Below, piece after piece: positions 43,379 to 51,751 of a DNA stretch of 64,000 bases. Origin of the DNA: MFD04716-140 sp963703125 (lineage in GTDB: Bacteria > Bacteroidota > Bacteroidia > Flavobacteriales > Flavobacteriaceae); assembly GCA_963703125.1 (NCBI GenBank), contig OY969790.1, positions 1,674,001 through 1,738,000 on the forward strand. The letters are read 5' to 3'. The position numbers and the translations under genes were made by a program. The notes beneath the pieces were generated by a model. That model was not told the DNA's origin and made no database searches. It saw only the letters and a program-made list of their open reading frames with translations. Position 1 is the first letter of the stretch, and the number at the start of each line of letters is the position of its first letter.

Positions 43379-44379
43379 ATTAGATCGTCTTCAGCATAAT
43401 TTTTGGTTGCAACGGTTCCTATTATATCATCCCATTTCATGGGTGATATACCAGTTCCTGGCCTTTTTACGGTAAGGTTTTCTTCGGTAAAAATAGCTCC
43501 TTTAAGGATTTCCTTTGCCGCAACAATGCTTTTTCGTGCAATATCCTTGTTTTTTGATTCACTCTTACTCGGAATTTTAATTCCAGAACCCAAAGAGACC
43601 TCAATATTACGAATGCCACGAACCATAGCTTTTAATTCATCTGGGTCTAACGACGCCTTATGGTCAGGTCCTTCCATACTTTTGTCCAATGTGAAATGCT
43701 TTTCAATAACCGTGGCTCCAAGTGCTACCGCAGCTATTGGCACCTCAATTCCCAACGTATGGTCGGAATATCCTATTGGGGTATTAAAGTTTCTTCCAAT
43801 GGTGTTCATTGCCATAAGATTCACATCCTCCATCGGTGTTGGATATTCTGTATTGCAATGTAAAATGGTAATATCATTTCTTCTTGTACCTGCCTTTTCG
43901 ATTATGTTCAAGGCATCTTCTATTTCCTGCATTTCGGACATGCCTGTGGAAATTATAACAGGCTTACCCATAGACCCAATTTTTCTTAGATAGGGTAAAT
44001 TTGTTAGTTCCCCTGACGGCACCTTAAAAAGGTCCATTCCTAGTTTGCTTAAAAAATCTAAACTTTCTAAATCAAACCCGGTAGATAAAAATTTAATACC
44101 TCTGTTGAGACAATAGGATACCAACTCATAATGGTCTTCCTTGCTTAATTCCAATCGCTGGAGCATCTCCAATTGCGATTCGCTATGGTTATTGGTATTT
44201 TCGATTTGATAATTGGCTTTTTTGGCCTGTTTGCTTACTAATTTCTTTGAATTGAACGTCTGGAATTTAACATAATCAACCCCTGAGTCAGCTGCAACAT
44301 CAATTAGTTTTCTTGCCAATGACAAATCTCCATTGTGATTGACTCCTGCTTCAGCAATTATTATAACTCGTTCTTTCAT
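43375..44379 (-). CDS. legI: N-acetylneuraminate/legionaminate synthase (LegI/NeuB)
   Basis: A 334-residue enzyme with a TIM-barrel synthase and a C-terminal SAF (antifreeze-like) domain. Started at ATG 44379; a TTG three codons upstream (44388) is the alternative. Marks are 'IIIAEAGVNHNGDLSLARKL', 'KFQTFNSKKLVS', 'VPSGELTNLPYLRKIG', 'GYSDHTLGIEVPIAAVALGA' and, in the SAF part, 'VKRPGTGISPMKWDDI'. It condenses the 6-carbon sugar with phosphoenolpyruvate to the 9-carbon nonulosonic acid. A tandem repeat lies at its start, next to the LegH stop. Confidence 0.9.
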   Translation of the reverse strand: MKERVIIIAEAGVNHNGDLSLARKLIDVAADSGVDYVKFQTFNSKKLVSKQAKKANYQIENTNNHSESQLEMLQRLELSKEDHYELVSYCLNRGIKFLSTGFDLESLDFLSKLGMDLFKVPSGELTNLPYLRKIGSMGKPVIISTGMSEMQEIEDALNIIEKAGTRRNDITILHCNTEYPTPMEDVNLMAMNTIGRNFNTPIGYSDHTLGIEVPIAAVALGATVIEKHFTLDKSMEGPDHKASLDPDELKAMVRGIRNIEVSLGSGIKIPSKSESKNKDIARKSIVAAKEILKGAIFTEENLTVKRPGTGISPMKWDDIIGTVATKNYAEDDLI

Positions 44380-44430
44380 TTCTTCCAACAGTTATTCATT
44401 CCTTCCAACAGTTATTCATTTCTTCCAACA
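44375..44430. repeat. 20-bp tandem repeat at the legH/legI junction
   Basis: Two full copies and a partial third of TTCATTTCTTCCAACAGTTA (44375-44394, 44395-44414, 44415-44430), with one base differing in the second. On the minus strand the unit carries the end of LegH (VGRNE-stop) and then a fresh ATG. The duplication has put extra stop/start pairs between the two genes and may affect translational coupling. Confidence 0.9.
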
Positions 44431-45053
44431 ATCTTAATAGCTGGGTTTCCAATCCAAATTTCACCAACGGGTATATTCTTGACAACAACGGCACCCGCAC
44501 CAATGACCACATCATTGCCAATGGTAATTCCTTGCTTTATGACGGCATTGGCCCCAACAAATACATTACTGCCAATAGTTACATTTCCGGCGAGCGTGGC
44601 TCCAGGGGCAATATGCGAATAATTACCAATACTGCATTCGTGTTCCACGATTGCACCGGTGTTTATAATACACCCGAGACCTATTTGTGCTAAACTATTG
44701 ACAGCGGCGTTCTGCATGACGATAGTACCATCCCCCAATTTTGCCATTTTAGAAACACATGCAAGTGGGTCTACAAGGACTATTTGTTCAATATTAAACC
44801 TATGGCAAAATTTGTTGAGTTTTTCCCTGATTTTATTTGACCCTATTCCAGGGAAAACCACCCCATTCTCTATGACTGTCCTTACATTGACATCGTCTTC
44901 ACTCCCTAAGAATTCAAGACCATAAGGATTGTTCTCTGCTTTAGTTATATCAAAATAACCTACAGGGTTAAACCCATTTCTAATTGCAACGTCCAATACA
45001 ACATATGCATGTCCCGAATACCCAAATATGTAGAAGTTTTTAGATTTTAACAC
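44412..45053 (-). CDS. legH: NeuD/LegH-type acetyltransferase
   Basis: A 213-residue sugar O/N-acyltransferase. The N-terminal Rossmann-like part begins 'FYIFGYSGHAYVVLDVAI' (about 7-24); the hexapeptide beta-helix follows with 'GAIVEHECSIGNYSHIAPGA' (catalytic His, about 140) and ends 'VIGAGAVVVKNIPVGEIWIGNPAIKI'. In the legionaminic route LegH acetylates the 4-amino group that LegC installs. It sits between LegC and LegI and overlaps LegC by 14 bases. PglD and PerB-like relatives have the same fold, but the context fits LegH. Confidence 0.85.
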   Translation of the reverse strand: MLKSKNFYIFGYSGHAYVVLDVAIRNGFNPVGYFDITKAENNPYGLEFLGSEDDVNVRTVIENGVVFPGIGSNKIREKLNKFCHRFNIEQIVLVDPLACVSKMAKLGDGTIVMQNAAVNSLAQIGLGCIINTGAIVEHECSIGNYSHIAPGATLAGNVTIGSNVFVGANAVIKQGITIGNDVVIGAGAVVVKNIPVGEIWIGNPAIKIVGRNE

Positions 45054-46179
45054 TGCTCGGTATATTTACAACCCTCTCTTCCAACCATGTGGAGTTATCC
45101 AAATTGCCACACATGGCGGATGCGAACATGGGCAATTTATTCATTAGTTTCCAAATAGGCCTAGTCATAACCCCTGATTCATTCGTCTGTTCCAAAAAAG
45201 TTTTCCTGTCCTCTTCACTTTCTAAAATTAGGGCATTTAACCAATAATTAGCTTCCGTTAAGTGAGGTTGTTCTACAAAAACACAGTTTTTGTCTTCAAA
45301 AAATTTCTTGTACTCGTCTGCCAAATTTCTTTTTCTTGAAAGCATCAAATTGAGATTTTCCATTTGGGCACATCCCAATGCTGCATTAATATTTGGTAGG
45401 CGATAATTGAATCCGATCATATCATGTTCAAACTCCCATTTGTGAGGTATTTTGGCTGTCGTGGTCATATGTTTTGCCTTTTTGGCCAATAGTTCATTGT
45501 TGGTCAATAACATGCCGCCACCGCCCGTGGTAATGGTCTTGTTCCCATTAAAACTCAAAACCCCTATCAATCCGAAAGTTCCCGTATGTTGCCCTTTATA
45601 ATAGCTTCCAAGAGATTCAGCGGCATCTTCAACGATTTCCAAGGAATATTTTTTGCAAACTTCAAGCAATTGGTCCATAGGAATTGGCAACCCAAATGTG
45701 TGCATAGGCACAACTGCCTTTATCCTCCTTCCGGTAAGTTTATTAATACATTCTCCCTGTACTATGTCAGCATGCTCCTTAAGAAATTCTTCAAGCTTTT
45801 TGGGGGACATTCCCATATTCCTCCTGTCCACATCAACAAAAACAGGATGGGCCCCGATATAACTTATAGCGTTGCAGGTAGCAATAAAGGTAAGGGGCTG
45901 GGTAATCACCTCATCATTCCTTTCTACTCCTACCAATAGGAGGGCCACATGCAAGGCTGCGGTTCCATTTACAGTAGCTATTGCATATTTAGCCCCAGTA
46001 AATAAAGCCACATCAGCTTCAAAGCGGTCTACAAATTTTCCAACACTGGAAACAAAGGTGGTATCTATACATTCTTCAAGATACTTCTTTTCATTTCCCA
46101 TAAAACAGGGTTCATGAAGCGGTATAAAATCATCACTTTGATAAAAGTCCCTAATAAAATCAATGGTCTCCTGAATCAT
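45040..46179 (-). CDS. legC: LegC family PLP aminotransferase
   Basis: A 379-residue DegT/DnrJ/EryC1 enzyme. 'MIQETIDFIRDFYQSDDFIP' with 'PLHEPCFMGNEKKYL' is the typical LegC start. The PLP site has 'IVEDAAESLGS' (Asp) and the Lys in 'LSFNGNKTITTGGGGMLLT' (about 211-229). LegC transfers an amino group from glutamate to the 4-keto sugar made by LegB. It overlaps the LegH gene by 14 bases and starts three bases after the LegB stop. Confidence 0.92.
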   Translation of the reverse strand: MIQETIDFIRDFYQSDDFIPLHEPCFMGNEKKYLEECIDTTFVSSVGKFVDRFEADVALFTGAKYAIATVNGTAALHVALLLVGVERNDEVITQPLTFIATCNAISYIGAHPVFVDVDRRNMGMSPKKLEEFLKEHADIVQGECINKLTGRRIKAVVPMHTFGLPIPMDQLLEVCKKYSLEIVEDAAESLGSYYKGQHTGTFGLIGVLSFNGNKTITTGGGGMLLTNNELLAKKAKHMTTTAKIPHKWEFEHDMIGFNYRLPNINAALGCAQMENLNLMLSRKRNLADEYKKFFEDKNCVFVEQPHLTEANYWLNALILESEEDRKTFLEQTNESGVMTRPIWKLMNKLPMFASAMCGNLDNSTWLEERVVNIPSSVKI

Positions 46180-46182
46180 AAA

Positions 46183-47370
46183 TTACATCTTGGAATCTAA
46201 ATACTTTCCTGTTTCTATGTGTCCAAAATCGGGAATCATTTTGAAAAACAGATCCACAATTTCTGCTTTGTTCCAAGATTTTCTATTTTTCATTTTTAAT
46301 ATTTGTGCCTCGAATAATTCCAATTTATTTAGGTCCACATCATATTTGTTCTTGATAATTCCTAAATTTTCGAAACGTGACATATCAAGTACTTCCCTAT
46401 CGGTAAAGAATTCTTCGAAATCCTTCTCTCCAGTGGTATCGCTCTTGGTAAAAAGGCAAGGCCATTTTTTAGAATTAATGCTTTTTTTCGCGAGTCCTCT
46501 TGCCTCTTCTTCAGACTCGCAAAGTTTTGGTTCATAGCCTAATTTATTCAAGTATTTCACGGCTATATCAGCAAAAGTAACCAAATGTAATCCTTCACTT
46601 AATTTAGGAAAAAAAACATCTCTATTATCTCCAAAAAGACAGGACATTAGGCAAAGTTCGCCACTTTCCTTAGGTACAATAAAATACCTTTTAATATCAT
46701 TTGGTGCAACTATTGGCTGCCCCTTTTGTATTCGTTTATCAAAACCATGTAACAATGATCCATCCGAAAAAGCGACATTGGCAAACCTTGCAGTGGAAAT
46801 ATTGATTTCTGCGCTTCTACGAATTAAAAACATCTCCATAATTCGCTTGGAAGCCCCCATCATATTAACAGGATTTGTGGCCTTATCGGTAGAAACACAA
46901 AAATATTTCTTGGTACCCTTTTCGATTGCTTGAAGTATAGTTTTATCTGTATTAAATATATTCACATTTATCATTCTCATTAATGTGAAAGGGTCCTTTT
47001 CACTTCTAACATGTTTCAAGGCTGATAAATTGAATACGTAATCAAATTTGCCGTCTGATTCAATAAAACTATCATATTCCAAAGAACCAATATCCAAGGC
47101 AAAAGTTTTAAAATCTCCACTCATATAGCCAAAGGAACTTCTAATGTCACGGACCAATTCAACCAAGTTATTTTCGCTAATATCAACTGCATGTAGTTTT
47201 TTAGGTCCACGTTTAAAGATTTCTTTGGTTACAGCTTGACCGATGGACCCAGCGGCTCCAATAACCAAAAATGTCGATTCGCTTATGATTTCCTTGAGAT
47301 CCTTTTCATGCTTTCTTAAATCATTTGTGAACAGCTCCTTTTCCCTTCCTATCAATGATAGTATATCCAT
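46183..47370 (-). CDS. legB: Legionaminic pathway 4,6-dehydratase (LegB)
   Basis: A 395-residue SDR of the polysaccharide_synt_2 type. It has an N-terminal extension ('MDILSLIGREKELFTNDLRK') that smaller PseB/FlaA1 enzymes lack, then the cofactor motif 'FLVIGAAGSIGQAVTKEIF' (about 34-52), 'VFNLSALKHVRSEKDPF' (about 110-126), 'VSTDKATNPVNMMGASKRIME' (catalytic region) and 'FANVAFSDGSLLHGF'. The size and place next to LegC fit LegB, which dehydrates a nucleotide-GlcNAc to the 4-keto-6-deoxy form. It is the first gene of the legionaminic block, 18 bases after rfbD. Confidence 0.87.
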   Translation of the reverse strand: MDILSLIGREKELFTNDLRKHEKDLKEIISESTFLVIGAAGSIGQAVTKEIFKRGPKKLHAVDISENNLVELVRDIRSSFGYMSGDFKTFALDIGSLEYDSFIESDGKFDYVFNLSALKHVRSEKDPFTLMRMINVNIFNTDKTILQAIEKGTKKYFCVSTDKATNPVNMMGASKRIMEMFLIRRSAEINISTARFANVAFSDGSLLHGFDKRIQKGQPIVAPNDIKRYFIVPKESGELCLMSCLFGDNRDVFFPKLSEGLHLVTFADIAVKYLNKLGYEPKLCESEEEARGLAKKSINSKKWPCLFTKSDTTGEKDFEEFFTDREVLDMSRFENLGIIKNKYDVDLNKLELFEAQILKMKNRKSWNKAEIVDLFFKMIPDFGHIETGKYLDSKM

Positions 47371-47388
47371 AAATAATTTGTTCTTATT

Positions 47389-48177
47389 TCAACTTAAGGT
47401 ATTCTTTAATGTACTGTTTTTTGGTCTTCTCGCAAAAGTACGATAATTCCTATCCTTGACAAGATTGACTTCTTTTTCAAGTCCGTTTTCTGTGAGAATG
47501 ACCAACGCAAAATCATACCATGTCATCTCTTTCCCATCCGTAAAATGATATAGGCCATAGGCCAAATTTCCGAGTATAATATTCTCTATAATAAATTCTG
47601 ACAGCGTTACCGTACTTGTTGGGCATCCCAACTGACCATCGGTAATATTGAGATTCTTTTGGCTTTTGGCCAACCTTAATATGTTCCTATAAAAATTCTG
47701 CCCATGATTTTTATTATAAAGCCATGATGTGCGAATTATAAAATGGTTGCTCCATGTTTCTTGTATATATTTTTCCCCCTTTAATTTAGATTTGCCATAT
47801 TCGTTGATCGGATTGGGAATGTCCTTTACAGTATATGGTGTTCTCTTCTCCCCGTCAAACACATAATCTGTTGAGATATGGATTAAAATTGTGTTATTGG
47901 ACTTGCAGGAGAGTGCTAAATATTTAACCGCTTCCCCATTAACTAAAAAAGCCTTAATAGAGGTTTTTTCTGCTTCTTCAACATTGGTGTATGCCGCACA
48001 ATTGATACAATAATCATAATTAAACTCCGATAATACTGCCTTGACTGCCTGATCATCTGTAATGTCAAGTTCATGGGAGGTTTTGAAGACAAAATTGATA
48101 TTTGTATAATCGACCGCCAAATCCTGAATAGTTTTACCCAGTTGCCCATTTGCACCAGTTACCAAAACATAAATCAT
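47389..48177 (-). CDS. rfbD: dTDP-4-dehydrorhamnose reductase (RmlD)
   Basis: A 262-residue SDR. 'YVLVTGANGQLGKTIQDLA' (3-21), 'CINCAAYTNVEEAEK', 'HISTDYVFDGEKRTPYTV' and 'NEYGKSKLKGEKYI' (Tyr-Lys) give the identity. It reduces the last keto sugar to dTDP-L-rhamnose. It is somewhat shorter than many RmlD proteins (about 285-300) and lacks part of the usual C-terminal tail, ending 'FARRPKNSTLKNT'. It overlaps rfbC by four bases. Confidence 0.93.
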   Translation of the reverse strand: MIYVLVTGANGQLGKTIQDLAVDYTNINFVFKTSHELDITDDQAVKAVLSEFNYDYCINCAAYTNVEEAEKTSIKAFLVNGEAVKYLALSCKSNNTILIHISTDYVFDGEKRTPYTVKDIPNPINEYGKSKLKGEKYIQETWSNHFIIRTSWLYNKNHGQNFYRNILRLAKSQKNLNITDGQLGCPTSTVTLSEFIIENIILGNLAYGLYHFTDGKEMTWYDFALVILTENGLEKEVNLVKDRNYRTFARRPKNSTLKNTLS

Positions 48178-48719
48178 TGAAATAGTTCCTTAAAGGTTGG
48201 TAGGGTTTTATCTTTCTCGGATAAAATCAATTTAGATTCTTCAATTTCCCAATCAATTTTCAGTTCCGGGTCATTATAAATAAGTCCGCCTTCTGATTTT
48301 TGATGGTAGTAGTTATCACATTGATAATTCAATATAGCTTCTTTTGAAAGTACTACAAATCCATGGGCCATACCTTTTGGTATAAAAATCATTTTTTTGT
48401 TTTCCCCAGAAAGTTTTAGCTTAAAATATTCCCCAAATGACCCGCTATTTGGCCTCAGGTCTACGACTACATCCAAGACTTCTCCCTTGATTACCCGTAC
48501 CAGTTTAGATTGCGCATGTTCGCCTTTTTGAAAATGCAATCCCCTAAGTGCACCAAACTTGGATATAGATTCATTGGTTTGAAGAAAATCGATTTTCACT
48601 CCAAGTGCAGAATCAAATTCTCGCTTTTTATAAGATTCAAAAAAAAGCCCCCTATCGTCGACAAATGTTTTTGGTTCAATAACAAAACAACCTTTTAGAA
48701 ATGTTTCCTGAGTTTTCAC
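48174..48719 (-). CDS. rfbC: dTDP-4-dehydrorhamnose 3,5-epimerase (RmlC)
   Basis: A 181-residue cupin. 'VIEPKTFVDDRGLFFESYKK' (13-32), 'QTNESISKFGALRGLHFQKG' with the catalytic His, 'LVRVIKGEVLDVVVDLRPNS' and 'IPKGMAHGFVVLSKEA' match RmlC. It epimerises dTDP-4-keto-6-deoxyglucose at C3 and C5. It lies 25 bases after rfbA and overlaps rfbD. Confidence 0.95.
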   Translation of the reverse strand: MKTQETFLKGCFVIEPKTFVDDRGLFFESYKKREFDSALGVKIDFLQTNESISKFGALRGLHFQKGEHAQSKLVRVIKGEVLDVVVDLRPNSGSFGEYFKLKLSGENKKMIFIPKGMAHGFVVLSKEAILNYQCDNYYHQKSEGGLIYNDPELKIDWEIEESKLILSEKDKTLPTFKELFQ

Positions 48720-48744
48720 AAAGAGAAAATAATTGATTAATTCT

Positions 48745-49602
48745 TCATTTAAGAGTCAGGAGATATTTTCCATAACCACTTTTAAGTAAAGGTTGAGCTA
48801 AAAGATGAAGTTGTTCTTTAGAAATATAACCCATACTATAGGCCACTTCCTCAATAGCCCCAACTTTTAGGCCCTGTCTCTCTTGGATAACTTCGACTAG
48901 TTGGGATGCCTGCATTAATGATCCAAAGGTTCCGGTGTCCAACCAAGCTGTACCACGGTCTAAAATACTAACTTGCAACTTTCCCATTTCAAGATAGGCC
49001 CGATTGATATCTGTTATTTCTAGTTCACCCCTTTTGCTGGGTTTAATATTCTTCGCGATTTTAACTACCGAATTATCATAGAAATAAATACCGGGAACGG
49101 CGTAATTGGATTTTGGCATTTTGGGTTTTTCCTCTATTGATATCACTTTTCCCGAAGCATTGAACTCAACAACACCATATCTTTCAGGATCCTGAACATG
49201 ATAACCATAAATTACTCCCCCGTTCGGATCATTATTTGATTGCAGTAAATCGGAAAGTCCAGAACCATAAAAAATATTATCGCCTAAAATTAGGGCTACC
49301 TTGTCATTTCCAATGAATGATTCCCCAATTATAAAAGCCTCAGCCAATCCCTTGGGACTTTCCTGTACAGCATAACGAAAACTACATCCTAATTGTGACC
49401 CATCTCCCAAAAGCATCTTAAACAATTTGGAATCTTGGGGGGTAGTTATAATTAGAATTTCTCTAATCCCCGATGACATTAAAGTTGCCAGTGGGTAATA
49501 GATCATAGGTTTGTCATATACTGGCATTAATTGTTTGCTCACCACAATAGTAATGGGATGCAAACGGGTGCCCGAACCTCCTGCCAATATGATTCCTTTC
49601 AT
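48745..49602 (-). CDS. rfbA: Glucose-1-phosphate thymidylyltransferase (RmlA)
   Basis: A 285-residue nucleotidyltransferase. 'GIILAGGSGTRLHPITIVVS' (3-22), 'KPMIYYPLATLM', 'LILGDNIFYGSGLSDLL' and 'GVVEFNASGKVISIEEKP' with 'AWLDTGTFGSLMQAS' are the RmlA signature. It makes dTDP-glucose, the first step toward dTDP-L-rhamnose. It follows rfbB after a short gap (70 bases). Confidence 0.96.
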   Translation of the reverse strand: MKGIILAGGSGTRLHPITIVVSKQLMPVYDKPMIYYPLATLMSSGIREILIITTPQDSKLFKMLLGDGSQLGCSFRYAVQESPKGLAEAFIIGESFIGNDKVALILGDNIFYGSGLSDLLQSNNDPNGGVIYGYHVQDPERYGVVEFNASGKVISIEEKPKMPKSNYAVPGIYFYDNSVVKIAKNIKPSKRGELEITDINRAYLEMGKLQVSILDRGTAWLDTGTFGSLMQASQLVEVIQERQGLKVGAIEEVAYSMGYISKEQLHLLAQPLLKSGYGKYLLTLK

Positions 49603-49672
49603 ATATTATTATATTTTATAAATTAGGCTTTAAGTCTCTATGCCAGCTCATCCCTCAACTAATCTACTATGC

Positions 49673-50731
49673 CTAATTATACATTTTTTGATAATATTTC
49701 CTGTACTGGCCTGAGGTAACTTGGCGTAACCAATCCCCGTTCTGTAAATACCAGTCAATAGTTCGTGAGAGACCTTCTTCGAAGGTAACAGAAGGTTTCC
49801 AGCCGAGTTCTTTATTAATTTTGCTAGCATCAATAGCATATCTCAAGTCATGTCCTGGTCTGTCTTTCACGTAGGTAATTAATTCTCGAGAGGTACCCGC
49901 AGTTCGCCCAAGCTTATCATCCATTAAACTGCAAAGCAATTTCACTAAATCTATGTTCTGCCATTCATTAAAGCCCCCTATATTATAAGTTTCGTGGTTT
50001 TTTCCTTTGTGGTAAACCAAATCAATAGCGGCAGCATGATCTTCAACAAAAAGCCAGTCACGAGTGTACTTGCCATCTCCATAAACGGGTAATGGTTTGT
50101 TTTCAATTATGTTATTTATGAATAATGGAATCAATTTTTCTGGAAAATGATTGGGGCCATAGTTATTGGAACAATTCGTTATTACATAAGGAAGTCCATA
50201 AGTTTCGCCATATGCCCTTACAAAATGATCTGAGCTCGCCTTAGAGGCCGAATAAGGGGAATTTGGGGCATAGGGAGTGGTTTCGGTAAATAGGCCTTCT
50301 GCCCCAAGTGAACCATACACCTCATCCGTACTAATATGATAAAATCGTTTGTTCGAATTATTCTTTATCCAAGAGTCCCTTGCAGCATTTAATAGATTTA
50401 CTGTGCCCAAGATATTGGTGTGAACAAAGGCCAACGGGTTTTTTATAGACCTGTCTACATGAGATTCAGCTGCCAAATGTATTACGCCATCAAAAGAATA
50501 CTTTTTGAATATTTCAGTTATAAGACTTTCGTTTGTAATATCCCCTTTAAGAAAAGTGTAGTTTTCTTTCTTTTCCACATCCCTTAAGTTTTCTAAGTTT
50601 CCAGCATATGTAAGGGCATCAATATTATAAATATGGTAATCCTTATATAAATTTGCGAACCTGCGAACAACGTGAGATCCAATAAATCCTGCACCACCAG
50701 TTATTAGAATATTCTTTTTATTATTGCTCAT
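49673..50731 (-). CDS. rfbB: dTDP-glucose 4,6-dehydratase (RmlB)
   Basis: A 352-residue SDR started at ATG 50731 ('MSNNKKNILITGGAGFIGSH'); the frame opens 21 codons earlier, but those residues overlap the end of the Wzz-like gene and are not family-like. 'HISTDEVYGSLG' (catalytic Thr-Asp-Glu), 'PYSASKASSDHFVRAY' (Tyr-Lys), 'ITNCSNNYGPNHFPEKLIPL' and 'YTRDWLFVEDHAAAI' confirm RmlB. It forms dTDP-4-keto-6-deoxyglucose. It is 14 bases from the Wzz-like stop. Confidence 0.96.
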   Translation of the reverse strand: MSNNKKNILITGGAGFIGSHVVRRFANLYKDYHIYNIDALTYAGNLENLRDVEKKENYTFLKGDITNESLITEIFKKYSFDGVIHLAAESHVDRSIKNPLAFVHTNILGTVNLLNAARDSWIKNNSNKRFYHISTDEVYGSLGAEGLFTETTPYAPNSPYSASKASSDHFVRAYGETYGLPYVITNCSNNYGPNHFPEKLIPLFINNIIENKPLPVYGDGKYTRDWLFVEDHAAAIDLVYHKGKNHETYNIGGFNEWQNIDLVKLLCSLMDDKLGRTAGTSRELITYVKDRPGHDLRYAIDASKINKELGWKPSVTFEEGLSRTIDWYLQNGDWLRQVTSGQYRKYYQKMYN

Positions 50732-50745
50732 AGTAATTGACTTTA

Positions 50746-51750
50746 CTAAGTGAGGTCTTTGGCTTTCCGATTGAAATACAACAAAATTGACCATAAAAAG
50801 AATGCACCAATAAAAATTGTTGGAAACAATACAATGTTTTTTCCCAAAATTGATTTTTTAACCTGCTGGGGTCTTCCCAAATTAAGTATCCTAATTGATG
50901 TTTGCTTTTCGTATACCTGTAATTTACTTAGCTCAATATCCTTTATCAATTTGTCTTTTAAAATGAGTAATTCTCCGACTTCCGATTTTTCTTCCGTACC
51001 AAAAACGATTCTGTCTGGACCTACATTGCTCAGATCTGAAGCCATTTTTTTCGATACACTTTCGACCAGACCATCTATTTGCGCTATTAATTTCTGATTT
51101 TGGGTGATTCTTTCCTTGGCATTTTCAGTATAGATTTTTGATAAGTCATTAAAATATACATTGGACTCAATATATTTGATCAACTGTTCTACAAAGTTGT
51201 TTTCTTTTTGAGATTGCCTATAATAGAAAGTAATTCTGTGATTTAAAGTACTCTTATGAAGTATTTCTGATTTTACAACCTCAGTAACAAACTCGTCAGT
51301 TTTGAATTTTTCTAGAAGCTCAAGATACTTGATGTCATTCTCAAAATTAGCTCTATTATCCTCTTCCTCTATTGGTTCAATTGTTATTTCGAAACCTTCA
51401 ATCTGATCAAGATCAACACCCAAAGTTTCAAAAAAACGCTTGTTCTTTGAGGCTATATTCGCCTGAATTTCATTGACCACATCATACAAATAATCAGTGC
51501 TTTCGGCACTTGGTTTTACTATTATTTCCGTTTTCATGCGTTTGGGTACCATTTTGTTAAGTCCGTACCCAATTCCCCCACCTAACAAAATGAGGCCAAT
51601 TAAAATAAATGCGTTTTTTTTGAGAAATAAAAAAAGTCTTAAGAAAGACCTGAAGAGTCTATTGAATACCCTTTTTATCATCTGGAGCAATTGTCCCAAA
51701 TCTATTTCATCGGGATTTTTTGGTTCACTTATATTCTGGCTATCGGTCAT
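50746..51750 (-). CDS. Wzz-like chain length determinant protein
   Basis: About 334 residues from ATG 51750 ('MTDSQNISEPKNPDEIDLGQ'); the frame is open six codons further, but that overlaps the DUF6909-like gene. The two membrane helices, 'NAFILIGLILLGGGIGYGL' (about 45-63) and 'NIVLFPTIFIGAFFLWSILLY' near the end, enclose a large periplasmic domain with a coiled-coil stretch. This is the Wzz/PCP layout, without the kinase domain seen in Wzc. It controls the length of the chain polymerised by Wzy. As the first glycan gene of the locus it fits a Wzx/Wzy-dependent system. Confidence 0.82.
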   Translation of the reverse strand: MTDSQNISEPKNPDEIDLGQLLQMIKRVFNRLFRSFLRLFLFLKKNAFILIGLILLGGGIGYGLNKMVPKRMKTEIIVKPSAESTDYLYDVVNEIQANIASKNKRFFETLGVDLDQIEGFEITIEPIEEEDNRANFENDIKYLELLEKFKTDEFVTEVVKSEILHKSTLNHRITFYYRQSQKENNFVEQLIKYIESNVYFNDLSKIYTENAKERITQNQKLIAQIDGLVESVSKKMASDLSNVGPDRIVFGTEEKSEVGELLILKDKLIKDIELSKLQVYEKQTSIRILNLGRPQQVKKSILGKNIVLFPTIFIGAFFLWSILLYFNRKAKDLT

Positions 51751-51751
51751 A

